Below, in pieces: positions 1-8,737 of a DNA stretch of 46,082 nucleotides; positions within the stretch are counted from its first letter, which is position 1; each line of letters begins with the position of its first letter. A program made the position numbers and the translations under genes. Location: the NCBI GenBank assembly GCA_947625475.1, contig CANQOL010000027.1, positions 1-46,082 of the forward strand, given 5' to 3'. The stretch is from an uncultured Acetatifactor sp. (GTDB taxonomy: Bacteria; Bacillota; Clostridia; Lachnospirales; Lachnospiraceae). The notes below the pieces were generated by a model that was given only the letters and a program-made list of their open reading frames with translations, was not told where the DNA came from and did no database searches.

Positions 1-186
1 AGGATACAGGAGGCTCTCCGAAAATGGAAGGTTGACCTGCTTCCCGGGGACCTGTACCGGTTCATGGACGTGGATGACCCGGATCTGAAACTGATCCTGG
101 ATTCCTTTGGTGTGAAGATTCCGGCAAAACTATACCGAAGGGCGGAACTAAAGAGCATCAAAACGGGGATAGAGATTTTCATGTAG
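1..186 (+). CDS. Probable transposase, C-terminal 61 residues (5' end outside window)
   Basis: An open frame runs in from the left edge and stops at TAG 184-186. It reads RIQEALRKWKVDLLPGDLYR, followed by a DDPDLKLILDSFGVKIP stretch and an ending KTGIEIFM. From memory this resembles the C-terminal tail of IS1634/IS4-type DDE transposases common in Lachnospiraceae, but no catalytic residue lies in the visible part, so the family call is tentative. The frame is followed by short repeats and a strong hairpin, as expected at an element's end. It could also be the end of an unrelated hypothetical protein. Confidence 0.45.
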   Translation, partial: RIQEALRKWKVDLLPGDLYRFMDVDDPDLKLILDSFGVKIPAKLYRRAELKSIKTGIEIFM

Positions 187-225
187 GGCCATAAATGTAG
201 GTACATTTTCTCAAAATCCTACAAG

Positions 226-256
226 CCGCATAAACACTGGAAAAACCGCATAAACA
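226..256. repeat. Two direct copies of CCGCATAAACA, 20-bp period
   Basis: CCGCATAAACA occurs at 226-236 and 246-256, just after the probable transposase gene. Slightly upstream, around 195-208, is a small dyad (AATGTA, 2 nt, TACATT). These may belong to the end of the insertion element; its other end is not visible, so this cannot be confirmed here. Confidence 0.35.
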
Positions 257-261
257 AAAGG

Positions 262-289
262 AAAGGGGGGCCAGAAACAGGCCCCTTTT
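262..289 (+). terminator. Intrinsic terminator after the transposase remnant
   Basis: A GC stem (GGGGCC 267-272 with GGCCCC 280-285, loop AGAAACA) is followed by TTTT, with an A-rich run on the 5' side. It fits a rho-independent terminator for plus-strand transcription leaving the transposase gene. The rest of 187-489 contains no gene I can support. Confidence 0.65.
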
Positions 290-411
290 CGCATCTGCAA
301 GTGGCAAACTCGGGTTTTACCACAGAACACATGGTTTCTCAACTAACTATCTCTCGAAGTTACTGCCCCGGAGATTTTCCTCCCCTCACCCAATTGACAT
401 ATGCGGCAGAG

Positions 412-491
412 TCCCGGAGCCGTGCCGGGACGGACTTCGGCCGGCCCCTCTCCCGTAACCGGGGGAGGGCCGGCCGAAGCGCCCTCTTTTT
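412..491. terminator. Tandem hairpins downstream of the giant surface-protein gene
   Basis: Two dyads lie directly after the minus-strand stop at 490. The first is a 13-bp perfect stem (CTTCGGCCGGCCC 435-447 with GGGCCGGCCGAAG 467-479) that extends inward. The second is GTCCCGG 412-418 with CCGGGAC 426-432. A TTTTT tract lies on the plus side (487-491). On the minus strand no U-tract follows, so as a minus-strand terminator it would act by stem strength only. Confidence 0.5.
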
Positions 492-3400
492 ATTCTCTCC
501 CTCTTCTCCTGCGCCAAATCAGCCACAGGCACAAAATCACCAGGCACACCGCGGCCCCCAGCACGCCATAGCGCAGGGGCCGGTTGGCCCAGAAAATCTG
601 AAAATCGCTGGATGAGACTGTGATGTCCCGGTAGAGCTTCTCATATTCGTTGGGGTGCCCCTGAGCGTCCCGGGCCCTGTCACGGCATCGGATCAGCACC
701 TGCTGGTACATTCCCTCCCCCATGGAAAAATGCAGAAAGCCGCCCTCCTTCTCCAGGGCTTCCCGCAGGGCCTCCCCCTCCAGCAGAATGGGGGTCTCTG
801 CCAGCTCTCCCGCCCGGTTCAAAATCTGCACCTCCAAATAGGCAGGCTCACCGCCGTCGTCCGTAGGGCGCACTGCCGCCTGCAGGCTTCCGGCCCGGTA
901 ACGGCCCCCCTCCCGCAGGCCCGAGAGCACCACATCCGGGGCCACGGTATCCACCACAAAATGTATCCGGCAGCCCTTCCTGTCGCTGTAGGCCCTGTTG
1001 TCGGCCCGATCTCTGGACTGCACCAGAATGCGGTATTCCCCGTCTGCCGGCTCTCCGTCCCTGTAGAACAGATCCCTGCGGATGCGGTAGACATAGTGAT
1101 ACCACCCGTCCTCCCGCAGAAGCTCCCGCTCATAGTCCGATCCCGCGGACAGCTCCCTGTCGTTTAACAGCACGGCGGCGCTCACCAGCGGGTCCGGATT
1201 GATCTCATGAAGGATCAGATCCCCCGGCAGCTCCCTTATGTACGGGATGCCCTCCCCCGCCAGCAGTTCTCCCGTCTTCTCCCCCAGGGCAAAGACGGAG
1301 CCCTCCCGATTGACGGAAAAGGTCAGGACAGGCTCCCCCAGGCACACATTCCCGGCCCGGTCCTGGGCCCGGCACCGCACTGTGTAGATGCCGTCCCGGG
1401 GAAGGTTTTCCACAGTAAAGATTTCCCCGTCCCGGGTCTTTGTCTGTTCTCCCGTCAGGATCTGCCGGGCCGCAAAGCCCTCCTTCTCCCGAAAAACCGC
1501 GTCAACCCAAACCTGCAGGCTCTCGAAATTCTCGTCCCAGGCCCGGATAGAAAAGCCGATGGGATCCTCCTTCCCGCCCCGGTTGGCGGAACGGTCCTCT
1601 ACTCCTGTCACCTCCAGGCGGGGCGGAGTCTTGTCCACCCGGAAGGTTTCCCGGGTTCCCTGGGTCTCGTTTCCCGCCTTATCCCGGCAGGATATCTGAA
1701 AGCTGTAGCGTCCGTCCTCGGAGAGCTCCAGCCGGGCGCTGTACACATCTCCCCGCCGGCTCCAGCCGCTCAGCTTTGGAGTTTCTATGGGCCCTCCCTC
1801 CTGCCGGGCCTCCAGCAGAACCTGAACCTGCTCCGGATCAAAATTGTGCTCCCGGATTTCCACCAGGGCGGTGAGCCCCTTGGGGTAATACTTCTCCGAA
1901 GAGCCTTCTTGGGAGGATGAGGCGGCCGCCTCCCTGGGAGCCTCCGGCGCCTCCCAGACAACGGAGATAACCGGAGGGGTCTCATCCACCGTAAAGGCTT
2001 CGGGAGCCAGGGAAGTGCCGTAATCCGCCCCCTCGGACACATTCCCGGCCAGATCCGTGCAGGACAGGGTAAATCGGTAATCCCCGTCCCCGGGGAAGAG
2101 CACTTCGGCCCTGTGAATTTCCCCCTGCGTATCCCAGCCGGTCAGGACCGGCGCCGCTCCGTCCCCTCCCTGGACCTCCAGCCACACCAGATCCGGGTCA
2201 AAATTTCTCTCCCGGATCTGAATGCGGGCCCTTCTTTTCTCCTGAAAATACACGCTCTCCGGGTAGGAGGCGTTTCCCCGGTTGTTGTCGTAGGTTACGG
2301 TGATCTGCGGTTTTGTCACATCGATCTGCAGATATTTCTCTATGCTGGAGACATTGCCCGCGTTGTCCCGGGCCGTCACCTGCACGGTCACGTCGCTGCT
2401 GTCGTTCCGGGCCCCTTCCACCCGGATCTCCCCCTGCCAGGAGCCCACAAGCTGCCCTAAGGAGGGACGGGCATTGTCAAACCGGTACAGACAGCCCTGC
2501 TGGGTTACCTCCCCCTGGCAGAGCACCCGGTAATCAATCTGCGCCAGACCGGAATAAACGCCTCCCGGGGCCGGTTCCGTCACGGCAGCCGTAAGGAGGA
2601 CGTCCCCTCCGTAAACGCTCCCGGGCTCCCCGGGGGCCTCCAGGGTGATTCTGGGCTCCAGCTTCTCCTGGGGGGCCATACTGTCCACAATCACACCGTC
2701 CGTTCCCACATAGGCCGTGTTTCCGGCGTAATCCCGCAGTCTCAGATACACGGCGGCGCGCTGCTGGGCCTCGAGCGTCAGCCGTCCCAGGGGCCGCCAG
2801 CCGCCGGTCTGCTCCAGCTCCCCCCAGGTCCTGGCCCGGCCGTCGGCAATGCAAAGATATTGGATTCCCTCCAGAGGGCTGACCGCGTCCCTTCCCCCTC
2901 CCAGCACCCGCACGGGCTTTTGGGACCACAGCCCGAAGACCAGCGTCTGCAGCAGCCCATCCCAGGTTCCCATATCCTCCAGAATCACATAGCCCGAGGG
3001 CGGAGCCGTGTCCACCGTAAAGGCCCAGGGACAGGATGAGCTCCCGGTTTGGACTTCCCCGCTTACATTGCCCGCCAGATCCCGGCAGGAGATCTCCAGG
3101 GTATAGTTGGCGTCCTCCTGAAAGGTGAGGATGGCTTCGTGCTTCGTCTCGTCCGGGGTTTCTCCCTCTATCTGCCGGAAACCGCTGAAAAGCCGGGAGA
3201 TCTCCTGGGCCGAAGGGATGCTCCTTCCCCCGGCGTCCACCGCCCGGATTTGGATCCCCCGGAGCGCCTCCTTCTCCTGAAAGTGGTGGCTCCGCTCCGT
3301 AACGGTGACCACCGCCCTTCTGGTCCCGGGGAAATATCCGCGCCCTGCCTCCACCCGGAAGGGTTCCTCCGAAAAGGCAATCTCCACCTTAGGACAGGTC

Positions 3401-6279
3401 ACATCTATATCCAGATTCAGGGAGGCAAGCGTCTCATTGCCCGCCAGATCCCGGGCCCGGGCATACAAAATCACATGACAGCTGTTGTTCTCCCGGGCGT
3501 TCACCGTCACCTCCCTCTCCAGCTCCTTCAGCGGGCTCTCCCCAAAGGCCCCTTCCTCATCCTCTCTCGGATCGCGGTACAGTACCTCCCTTTCGGTCTC
3601 CGTCCCGTCGCAGGTCACCCAGTATTCCAGCCTGGCAATGCCGGCGGCAGGCTCCGGGTCCCGGACCTGCAGAAGGACTTTGGCGTCCTCCCGGTAAATG
3701 CCGCTCTCCGGCGGATTCTGGGGCAGAAGGTTCAGGGCGCACTCCCCCCTGTCCAGCACATATCCCTGGCTGGAAAGATACCGGCAATTGCCCGCATAGT
3801 CCTGAAGCCGCAGATAGACCGCCGCCTGCTGATCCTCTTCCAGCACAAAGGGGGAAAAGCTCTGCCACTGGGCTGTTTCCTCCAGCTCCTTTGCCGTCCT
3901 GGGCCCCACATCGGAGGTCACAAAGAAGGAAACCTCCCAGGGGCTCACCGTATCCTGTACCCGGGCGTCCACTGCCAGGGGCTCCCTCCCCCAGCGGCAC
4001 AGCCGGGGGGATTCCAAAAGCTCTCCGTAGGAGTCCTCCCCCACCGTGAGGATTCCCTCCGGGGCAGTATAATCCACGGTAAAGGCAAAGGGCGTCTCCC
4101 CCCGGGCGGCCGCCTCCCCGGAGAGGTTGCCTGCCAGATCCTCACAGGAGACGGACCAGGTATAATTGCCTTCCTCCTGAAAGCTGATATAAGCGGTGTG
4201 GACGTCCCGGTCCGGCGTCTCTCCCCTGCGGGTGCTCCAGGAGCTCAGCAAAGAGGCGGCGTCCAGCTCCCGCTCCTTCCCTTCGGCGTCCCAAATCCTC
4301 ACCCGGATCCCCTGGGCCGCCCTCTCGGAGTCAAAGTGCTCCGTCCGCTCCGTGATATCGATCCTGGCCATTCTTCCCTGGGAAAAATAGCCTCTCTCCC
4401 CCTGGATCCGGCTGGGCGTATCCTCAAATCTCACCTGAATCGCCGGGGCCGCCGCGTCCACGGTAAACCCGCAGCTCTCCCTTGTCTCGTTGCCGGCGTT
4501 GTCCCTGGCCAGAACGCTGAGGATTACCTGCCCGCTGTTTTTTTCTCTGTCAAGGAAAATCTCTCCCTCATAGTCCCTGACCAGTTCCTCCCAGGCAGGA
4601 TCCCGGGTCTGGTCCGCCTGAAAGAGGATCTCCCGCTGGGTCTGTGTCCCGTCGCAGGTCACCCAGTATTCCACCGACTGAATCCCGGAATAAGCCGCCG
4701 GCAGCTCCCCCAGGGCCTCCCGCACCGCCACCCGCACAGAGACAGTCTCCCCGGAGCCGTTGTAGCCGCCCTCCCAGTCCGGCTCCTGAGGCGTGAGGCT
4801 TACACATACAGGGCTCCGATCCAGGATCACGCCGCCGCTGCCCAGATAGGAACGGTTTCCGGCCAGATCCATCACTCTGGCGTACACGGAAAAAAGTTCC
4901 TCCCTATCCACGGTCAGTCCCTGGAAGGGCTCCCAGCCGGAAGCGCTCTCCAGCTCCGCCAGGCTCATGCTCTCTGTCCCGTGAACCTTCAAAAACTCTG
5001 TCCGGCATGGGCTGATCCCGTCCCAGGCCCGGATCTCCACCTGCACGGTCTCCCGGCTCCAGATTCCAAAGCAGAGCCGATCGATGAGCCCCTCCCACAG
5101 CCGGTCCCCTATGCGGACCTGCCCCTGGGGCGCTCCCCGGTCCACCGTCAGGCAAAAGGGCGGCTCCCCCAGGCTCTGAACCTCCCCGCTTTCATTTCCC
5201 GCCGCGTCGGTATAGGTGATCTCCCACTGATAATTGGCATCCTCGGAGAAGGTCAGATAGGCCGTGTGCACCGCCTGATCCGACGTCTCCCCTTCCAGAG
5301 TGGTCCATGGGCTGAGCATGGCCTCCCTCTCCAGGGGAATCTCCTGCCCCTGGGCATCCAGGGCCGCAATTTGTATTCCCCGGAGGGCCTCCTGAGGATC
5401 AAAATGGCTGCTCCGCTCCGTGACGGAGATCCGGGCCCTGGGAGGATCGCAGAAATACCCTCTTTCCCCCTGCCGGCAGACCGGATCCCCCTCCAGGGCC
5501 ACCTGGATCTGTGGGGGCGTAATGTCAATGGAAAAGGGCAGGCTTTCCTCACGGCTCTCCAGTCCCTGCCGGTCCCTGGCCTGCACATGGAGCACCACCC
5601 CGTCGCCGTTGTTCTTCTCTGCCAGAACCGTCACCGGGATTGTGAGGCGCCTATCCTCCGCCCCCGGAAAGTACACGCATCTTTGGGTGGCCGCCGAATC
5701 CTCCCCGCAGGTCACCCAGTATTCCGCCAGAGCCAGGGGCGAGTCCGGATCCGTCACCTCCACCTCAAAGCTCACATCCCGATTGGCGGGCGACTCTCCG
5801 GCAGTCTCCGGCCGGATTACGATTCTGGGCGGAAGATTCTCATCCCGGCCCTCTCCGCCGGACACATCCCCCTCGCTGCCGGACACGTCCCCCTCGCTGC
5901 CGGACACGCTTCCACTGCCTCCGGGGATGCCTCCCTCGCTGCCGGACACGCTTCCTCCGCCCCCGGGAATGCCTCCCTCACTGCCGGACACATCCCCTCC
6001 GCCCCCGGGGCCGTCCCCTTCATCTCCGGAGACGTCCTTTCCGCTTCCTGGTGCTTCTCCGTTTCCTGACACAAATCCTTCATTTTTGGATGTGTCTCCC
6101 TCGTTTTCTGACACAAATCCTTCATTTTCTGAAGTTCCTCCCACATTTCCGGATACAGTCCCACTTCCTCCCCGGGCTGCTGCCACAGGGGAAAAGCAGG
6201 ACTGTGCCAGAACTGCCCAAAGGCAGAGCACCGCGCAGAATCCTGCCAAAAACTGCTTCATCCATTCCTTCATACCCAT
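490..6279 (-). CDS. Giant cell-surface protein with Ig-like super-repeats and C-terminal membrane anchor
   Basis: A 1929-residue protein predicted to sit on the cell surface. Residues 1-35 form a signal peptide (basic start, hydrophobic core, cleavage near VAAA). Residues about 40-145 are low-complexity Gly/Ser/Glu repeats (VSGSEGG-like). The rest is Ig-like beta modules carrying the D-x-AGN and FTVD-x-x-(A/P)P signatures of bacterial Ig-like repeats. Three module types (EYWVTC type; TER-x-x-HF type; WSxxxV...YAGN type) recur in order as a unit of very roughly 340 residues, about three times, then more diverged modules (RERNFDP, REHNFDP) follow. The end is a transmembrane helix (GVLGAAVCLVILCLWLIW) plus RRRRGRE, so the bulk is outside. 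There is no LPxTG motif. It is the last gene of the kinase operon, 31 nt after the repeat-protein gene. An adhesin, stalk or binding role is inference; no ligand or enzyme motif was seen. Confidence 0.85.
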   Translation of the reverse strand: MGMKEWMKQFLAGFCAVLCLWAVLAQSCFSPVAAARGGSGTVSGNVGGTSENEGFVSENEGDTSKNEGFVSGNGEAPGSGKDVSGDEGDGPGGGGDVSGSEGGIPGGGGSVSGSEGGIPGGSGSVSGSEGDVSGSEGDVSGGEGRDENLPPRIVIRPETAGESPANRDVSFEVEVTDPDSPLALAEYWVTCGEDSAATQRCVYFPGAEDRRLTIPVTVLAEKNNGDGVVLHVQARDRQGLESREESLPFSIDITPPQIQVALEGDPVCRQGERGYFCDPPRARISVTERSSHFDPQEALRGIQIAALDAQGQEIPLEREAMLSPWTTLEGETSDQAVHTAYLTFSEDANYQWEITYTDAAGNESGEVQSLGEPPFCLTVDRGAPQGQVRIGDRLWEGLIDRLCFGIWSRETVQVEIRAWDGISPCRTEFLKVHGTESMSLAELESASGWEPFQGLTVDREELFSVYARVMDLAGNRSYLGSGGVILDRSPVCVSLTPQEPDWEGGYNGSGETVSVRVAVREALGELPAAYSGIQSVEYWVTCDGTQTQREILFQADQTRDPAWEELVRDYEGEIFLDREKNSGQVILSVLARDNAGNETRESCGFTVDAAAPAIQVRFEDTPSRIQGERGYFSQGRMARIDITERTEHFDSERAAQGIRVRIWDAEGKERELDAASLLSSWSTRRGETPDRDVHTAYISFQEEGNYTWSVSCEDLAGNLSGEAAARGETPFAFTVDYTAPEGILTVGEDSYGELLESPRLCRWGREPLAVDARVQDTVSPWEVSFFVTSDVGPRTAKELEETAQWQSFSPFVLEEDQQAAVYLRLQDYAGNCRYLSSQGYVLDRGECALNLLPQNPPESGIYREDAKVLLQVRDPEPAAGIARLEYWVTCDGTETEREVLYRDPREDEEGAFGESPLKELEREVTVNARENNSCHVILYARARDLAGNETLASLNLDIDVTCPKVEIAFSEEPFRVEAGRGYFPGTRRAVVTVTERSHHFQEKEALRGIQIRAVDAGGRSIPSAQEISRLFSGFRQIEGETPDETKHEAILTFQEDANYTLEISCRDLAGNVSGEVQTGSSSCPWAFTVDTAPPSGYVILEDMGTWDGLLQTLVFGLWSQKPVRVLGGGRDAVSPLEGIQYLCIADGRARTWGELEQTGGWRPLGRLTLEAQQRAAVYLRLRDYAGNTAYVGTDGVIVDSMAPQEKLEPRITLEAPGEPGSVYGGDVLLTAAVTEPAPGGVYSGLAQIDYRVLCQGEVTQQGCLYRFDNARPSLGQLVGSWQGEIRVEGARNDSSDVTVQVTARDNAGNVSSIEKYLQIDVTKPQITVTYDNNRGNASYPESVYFQEKRRARIQIRERNFDPDLVWLEVQGGDGAAPVLTGWDTQGEIHRAEVLFPGDGDYRFTLSCTDLAGNVSEGADYGTSLAPEAFTVDETPPVISVVWEAPEAPREAAASSSQEGSSEKYYPKGLTALVEIREHNFDPEQVQVLLEARQEGGPIETPKLSGWSRRGDVYSARLELSEDGRYSFQISCRDKAGNETQGTRETFRVDKTPPRLEVTGVEDRSANRGGKEDPIGFSIRAWDENFESLQVWVDAVFREKEGFAARQILTGEQTKTRDGEIFTVENLPRDGIYTVRCRAQDRAGNVCLGEPVLTFSVNREGSVFALGEKTGELLAGEGIPYIRELPGDLILHEINPDPLVSAAVLLNDRELSAGSDYERELLREDGWYHYVYRIRRDLFYRDGEPADGEYRILVQSRDRADNRAYSDRKGCRIHFVVDTVAPDVVLSGLREGGRYRAGSLQAAVRPTDDGGEPAYLEVQILNRAGELAETPILLEGEALREALEKEGGFLHFSMGEGMYQQVLIRCRDRARDAQGHPNEYEKLYRDITVSSSDFQIFWANRPLRYGVLGAAVCLVILCLWLIWRRRRGRE
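5845..6165 (-). repeat. Low-complexity Gly/Ser/Glu-coding repeat tract
   Basis: Short imperfect DNA repeats encode residues about 40-145 of the surface protein: GFVSENEG-like units first, then GGxVSGSEGG-like units. Such a tract can change copy number by slippage and would act as a flexible stalk between signal peptide and Ig-like modules. Length variation is inference. Confidence 0.7.
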
Positions 6280-6310
6280 TTTGATTTCTTCCCTTCTCTT
6301 ATTTTTTTAA

Positions 6311-6853
6311 TTATTTTCTTGAATCTCTTTCCGGCCGGGAGTTCTCCCGACCCAGGTATACGGTCTCATCCTGTTTTGCATCCGGGTTCTCTCTTCCCAG
6401 ATACACGGTTTCTTCCTGGCCCTCGGCGGAAATCCCTCCCCCAAAATACACGGTTTCCTCCTGCCCCGCACCTGGGCGCTCTCTTCCCAGATACACGGTC
6501 TCTTCCTGGCCCTCGGCGGAAACCTCTCCCCCAAAATACACGGTTTCCTCCTGCTCTGCACCCGGGCCCGCCTCCGCAGCCCTCTGAGTCCTCTCCCGGC
6601 CGGTTTTCTTCCGTCCTCCCCCGGCCTTTCTCCCCTCCGGTCTTTCCCTGGGGCCCCTTCTTCTTTCCCTTCGCGGGCTGTCCTCTCTCCCCCGCCGGGC
6701 CCGCCTGAGGGCGCGCCGGGCCGTCAGTCCCGTAAGCTCTCCCAGTACCCGCGGAATATGCAGTCCCCAGAACAGTCCCACAGACACAGCCAGCAGGATT
6801 CCCCCAAAAACTGCCGCCCCCACAGATATCATTTGAAATATTTCATATGTCAT
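6311..6853 (-). CDS. Small membrane protein with five 15-residue EETVY(L/F)G repeats, possible kinase substrate
   Basis: 180 residues. One transmembrane helix spans about 8-30, followed by a strongly basic stretch (about 46-90, RRALRRARRGRE and similar), so by the positive-inside rule the rest is cytoplasmic. The tail holds five exact-period units starting at 101, 116, 131, 146 and 161: (Q)(E/D)ETVY(L/F)G. The threonines fall at 104, 119, 134, 149 and 164. Each Thr has acidic residues before it and L or F at +3, the kind of pThr-x-x-hydrophobic site that FHA domains bind. The gene lies 28 nt after a Ser/Thr kinase gene and 31 nt before the giant surface protein, with its own GGGGAGG site. I know no named family for it. 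A phospho-scaffold role is inference; a structural linker is the alternative. Confidence 0.8.
   Translation of the reverse strand: MTYEIFQMISVGAAVFGGILLAVSVGLFWGLHIPRVLGELTGLTARRALRRARRGREDSPRRERRRGPRERPEGRKAGGGRKKTGRERTQRAAEAGPGAEQEETVYFGGEVSAEGQEETVYLGRERPGAGQEETVYFGGGISAEGQEETVYLGRENPDAKQDETVYLGRENSRPERDSRK
6344..6553 (-). repeat. Coding tandem repeat, 45-bp unit in 90-bp pairs
   Basis: Codes for the five EETVY(L/F)G units. Alternate units are most alike (VSAEG/ISAEG type versus RERPGAG/RENPDAK type), giving a 90-bp higher-order period: CCAAAATACA recurs at 6441 and 6531. This points to duplication of a two-unit block. Confidence 0.85.
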
Positions 6854-6881
6854 CCCGTCCTCCCCGCCTCCGATCCTCTGT

Positions 6882-8561
6882 TCACTGCGCCTCCAATCCC
6901 CCGGCCCACCGCAGCTTCTCCCTCACATCCTCCAGCCTCTCTCCCAGCGCCTCCAGGTCCGGGGCCAGCACCCGTTCCTCCACCCCTGCCATCCCATCCT
7001 GAATCCCATCCAGCACATGCTCCAGCCGGGCTTCCCCTGCCACCTCGGCGAACTCTCCCCCATAGTCCGCCAGCATCCTCACAGTCAGGCTCCAGACCTG
7101 CAGCCGGCAGTCCAGATCCCCGCTCCGCTCCGTCTCCCTCTGCAGCGCCTCGACCCGCTCCCACAGCTCCCCGTAGGCTTCATAGAGCTTGGCCGTCTGC
7201 TTTACCCTGGCATTGCCGTACTGATACAGCCTCTCCAGCAGTTCCGCCATATCACAGTAGATCCCGGCCGCCGGGTAGCGGTCCCTGACCCGGCCAAACC
7301 ACTCCGACGCGGCCAGATACCTGTCCCGCTCCAGGGCCACGTCATAATAAAACAGACAAGCCTCCCCAAACCGGAGACAGACCTCCCCGTACCCCTCCGG
7401 ATCTTCCTCCGAAAGCCGCGCCAGCACATCCGTCTGACGCAGATATCCCCTGGCGTCCCTCTCCTCCAACCCTGCCTGAAGCCCCCGCAGGATCCCCATT
7501 TCCTCATAGGTCAGCCGGAAATCCTCCGTCAGCAGCTCTGCCAGCTTCAGATATGCCTCTCTCCGGCCCGGGCGGATGAGAACGGTCTCCAGACAGCTCT
7601 CCGGATCGGCGCATAGCCGCAGCCGATAAACATAATCCTCCTGCAGCCTCCGCAGGGCTCCCATGTGCCCCCAGAGAGAGACTCCCCAGGCCAGCACCGT
7701 CAAAGTCAGAGCCCCCAAAAAGACCGCCAGCCGCCGCTTCTGCCTCATCCGATACCGGTCCTCCATCTCCCGGTAATGCTCCAGATCATACATCAGCTCC
7801 GCCGCAGACTGGTATCGCTCCCGGGGATCCAGCCGGGTACATTTCCGGATGATCTTCTCCAGCCCTCCCGAGAGACCCGGATTGATCTCCCGCAGGGGCC
7901 GCATCTCCCGGCGGGACTGGGCAGGATTTTCCCCGGTGACCAGGTGGTAGAGGGTGGCCCCCAGGCAGTAAATGTCCGTCCGCTCGTCCGTCTGTCCCAG
8001 CCCTCCGAACTGCTCCGGGGCTGCGTACCCGGGCGTTCCCAGCCAGGCCGTATCCCCCAGGCCCGTCTCCTTAAACTCCCTGGCAGTGCCGAAATCAATG
8101 AGGGTCACCTTCCCCTCCGGCCCCAGCATAATGTTGGCCGGCTTCAAGTCCCGGTAAATGATGGGAGGTCTGCGGGTGTGCAGATACCCCAGCACGTCGC
8201 AGAGCTGCCTGGCCCAGGAAACCACGCTCTCCTGTGGCTGGGCACCCGACTCTTCCACCACCCGGCTTAAGGGGTTCCCCTGGATATAGTCCATGACAAT
8301 CAAAAGGGTTTCCTCTTCCTCAATCACATCCACAATGCTGGGCAGGTTGGGGTGGGACAGGCGCTTGAGCATATCCGTCTCCACCGCCAGCCTCTGACGC
8401 ACCCTCTGAAAATCCGTCACCCCCTCCCTGGTCACCTCCTTCACGGCCCACTGCTTGTTGGCCCGCTCATTCATGGCCAGGTAAACCACGCTCATACCGC
8501 CCCTGCCCACCACATTCAGGATCTTATATTTGCCGCCCACCAGCGACCCAATCTCCAGCAT
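6882..8561 (-). CDS. Membrane Ser/Thr protein kinase (PknB-like) with extracytoplasmic helical domain
   Basis: 559 residues from the ATG at 8561, preceded by a GGGAAGGGCGG stretch. The Hanks-type kinase domain fills about 11-265: glycine loop GRGGMSVVYL (19-28), ATP lysine K41 in AVKEV, helix-C Glu E61, catalytic loop YRDLKPAN (D138), DFG 156-158 and the APEQ motif (181-184). The usual HRD is YRD, a variant I associate with this clostridial group. A transmembrane helix at about 278-299 separates the kinase from a roughly 260-residue, mostly helical, TPR-like outer domain with no PASTA repeats. It is therefore probably not the cell-wall PrkC/Stk1 type and may sense a protein. First gene of the operon with the EETVYLG protein and the surface protein; no partner phosphatase is visible. 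An in-frame extension to 8678 exists but lacks family features. Confidence 0.9.
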   Translation of the reverse strand: MLEIGSLVGGKYKILNVVGRGGMSVVYLAMNERANKQWAVKEVTREGVTDFQRVRQRLAVETDMLKRLSHPNLPSIVDVIEEEETLLIVMDYIQGNPLSRVVEESGAQPQESVVSWARQLCDVLGYLHTRRPPIIYRDLKPANIMLGPEGKVTLIDFGTAREFKETGLGDTAWLGTPGYAAPEQFGGLGQTDERTDIYCLGATLYHLVTGENPAQSRREMRPLREINPGLSGGLEKIIRKCTRLDPRERYQSAAELMYDLEHYREMEDRYRMRQKRRLAVFLGALTLTVLAWGVSLWGHMGALRRLQEDYVYRLRLCADPESCLETVLIRPGRREAYLKLAELLTEDFRLTYEEMGILRGLQAGLEERDARGYLRQTDVLARLSEEDPEGYGEVCLRFGEACLFYYDVALERDRYLAASEWFGRVRDRYPAAGIYCDMAELLERLYQYGNARVKQTAKLYEAYGELWERVEALQRETERSGDLDCRLQVWSLTVRMLADYGGEFAEVAGEARLEHVLDGIQDGMAGVEERVLAPDLEALGERLEDVREKLRWAGGLEAQ

Positions 8562-8658
8562 CCGACACCGCCCTTCCCCGCCCTGCGGCAGAGCAAAACA
8601 ACATACACCCGTCCAAAAGCCAAAGCACTTCTGCCTCACCGGCAATTTCACCGAGGGA

Positions 8659-8737
8659 ATCCTAAACAGAACATGCACCGAGTCAAATCAAAAAAGAGAA
8701 ACACAAAGAAAATATAAAACCAAGAAAATCATTTCAA
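8659..8737 (-). promoter_or_regulatory. Candidate promoters for the kinase operon
   Basis: Two minus-strand sigma-A-like candidates lie in the AT-rich leader. One is TTGAAA (8732-8737), 17 bp, TATTTT (8709-8714). The other is TTGACT (8681-8686), 16 bp, TAGGAT (8659-8664). Neither is perfect. The intergenic region 8562-8939 otherwise holds only the terminator hairpin of the butyrate operon. Confidence 0.4.

Noticed and set aside
301..615. Plus-strand open frame over the terminator hairpins
   Set aside because: It spans strong hairpins, has no ribosome binding site and no domain.
3049..6069. Long plus-strand open frame (about 1000 codons) opposite the surface-protein gene
   Set aside because: Its product is Pro/Leu/His-rich with no domain, and it mirrors the repeats of the minus-strand gene, which has a signal peptide, modules and anchor. 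It is an antisense shadow in GC-rich DNA.
6344..6553. CRISPR-like repeats in the EETVYLG gene
   Set aside because: Repeats are contiguous, in frame and multiples of three, so they are coding repeats.
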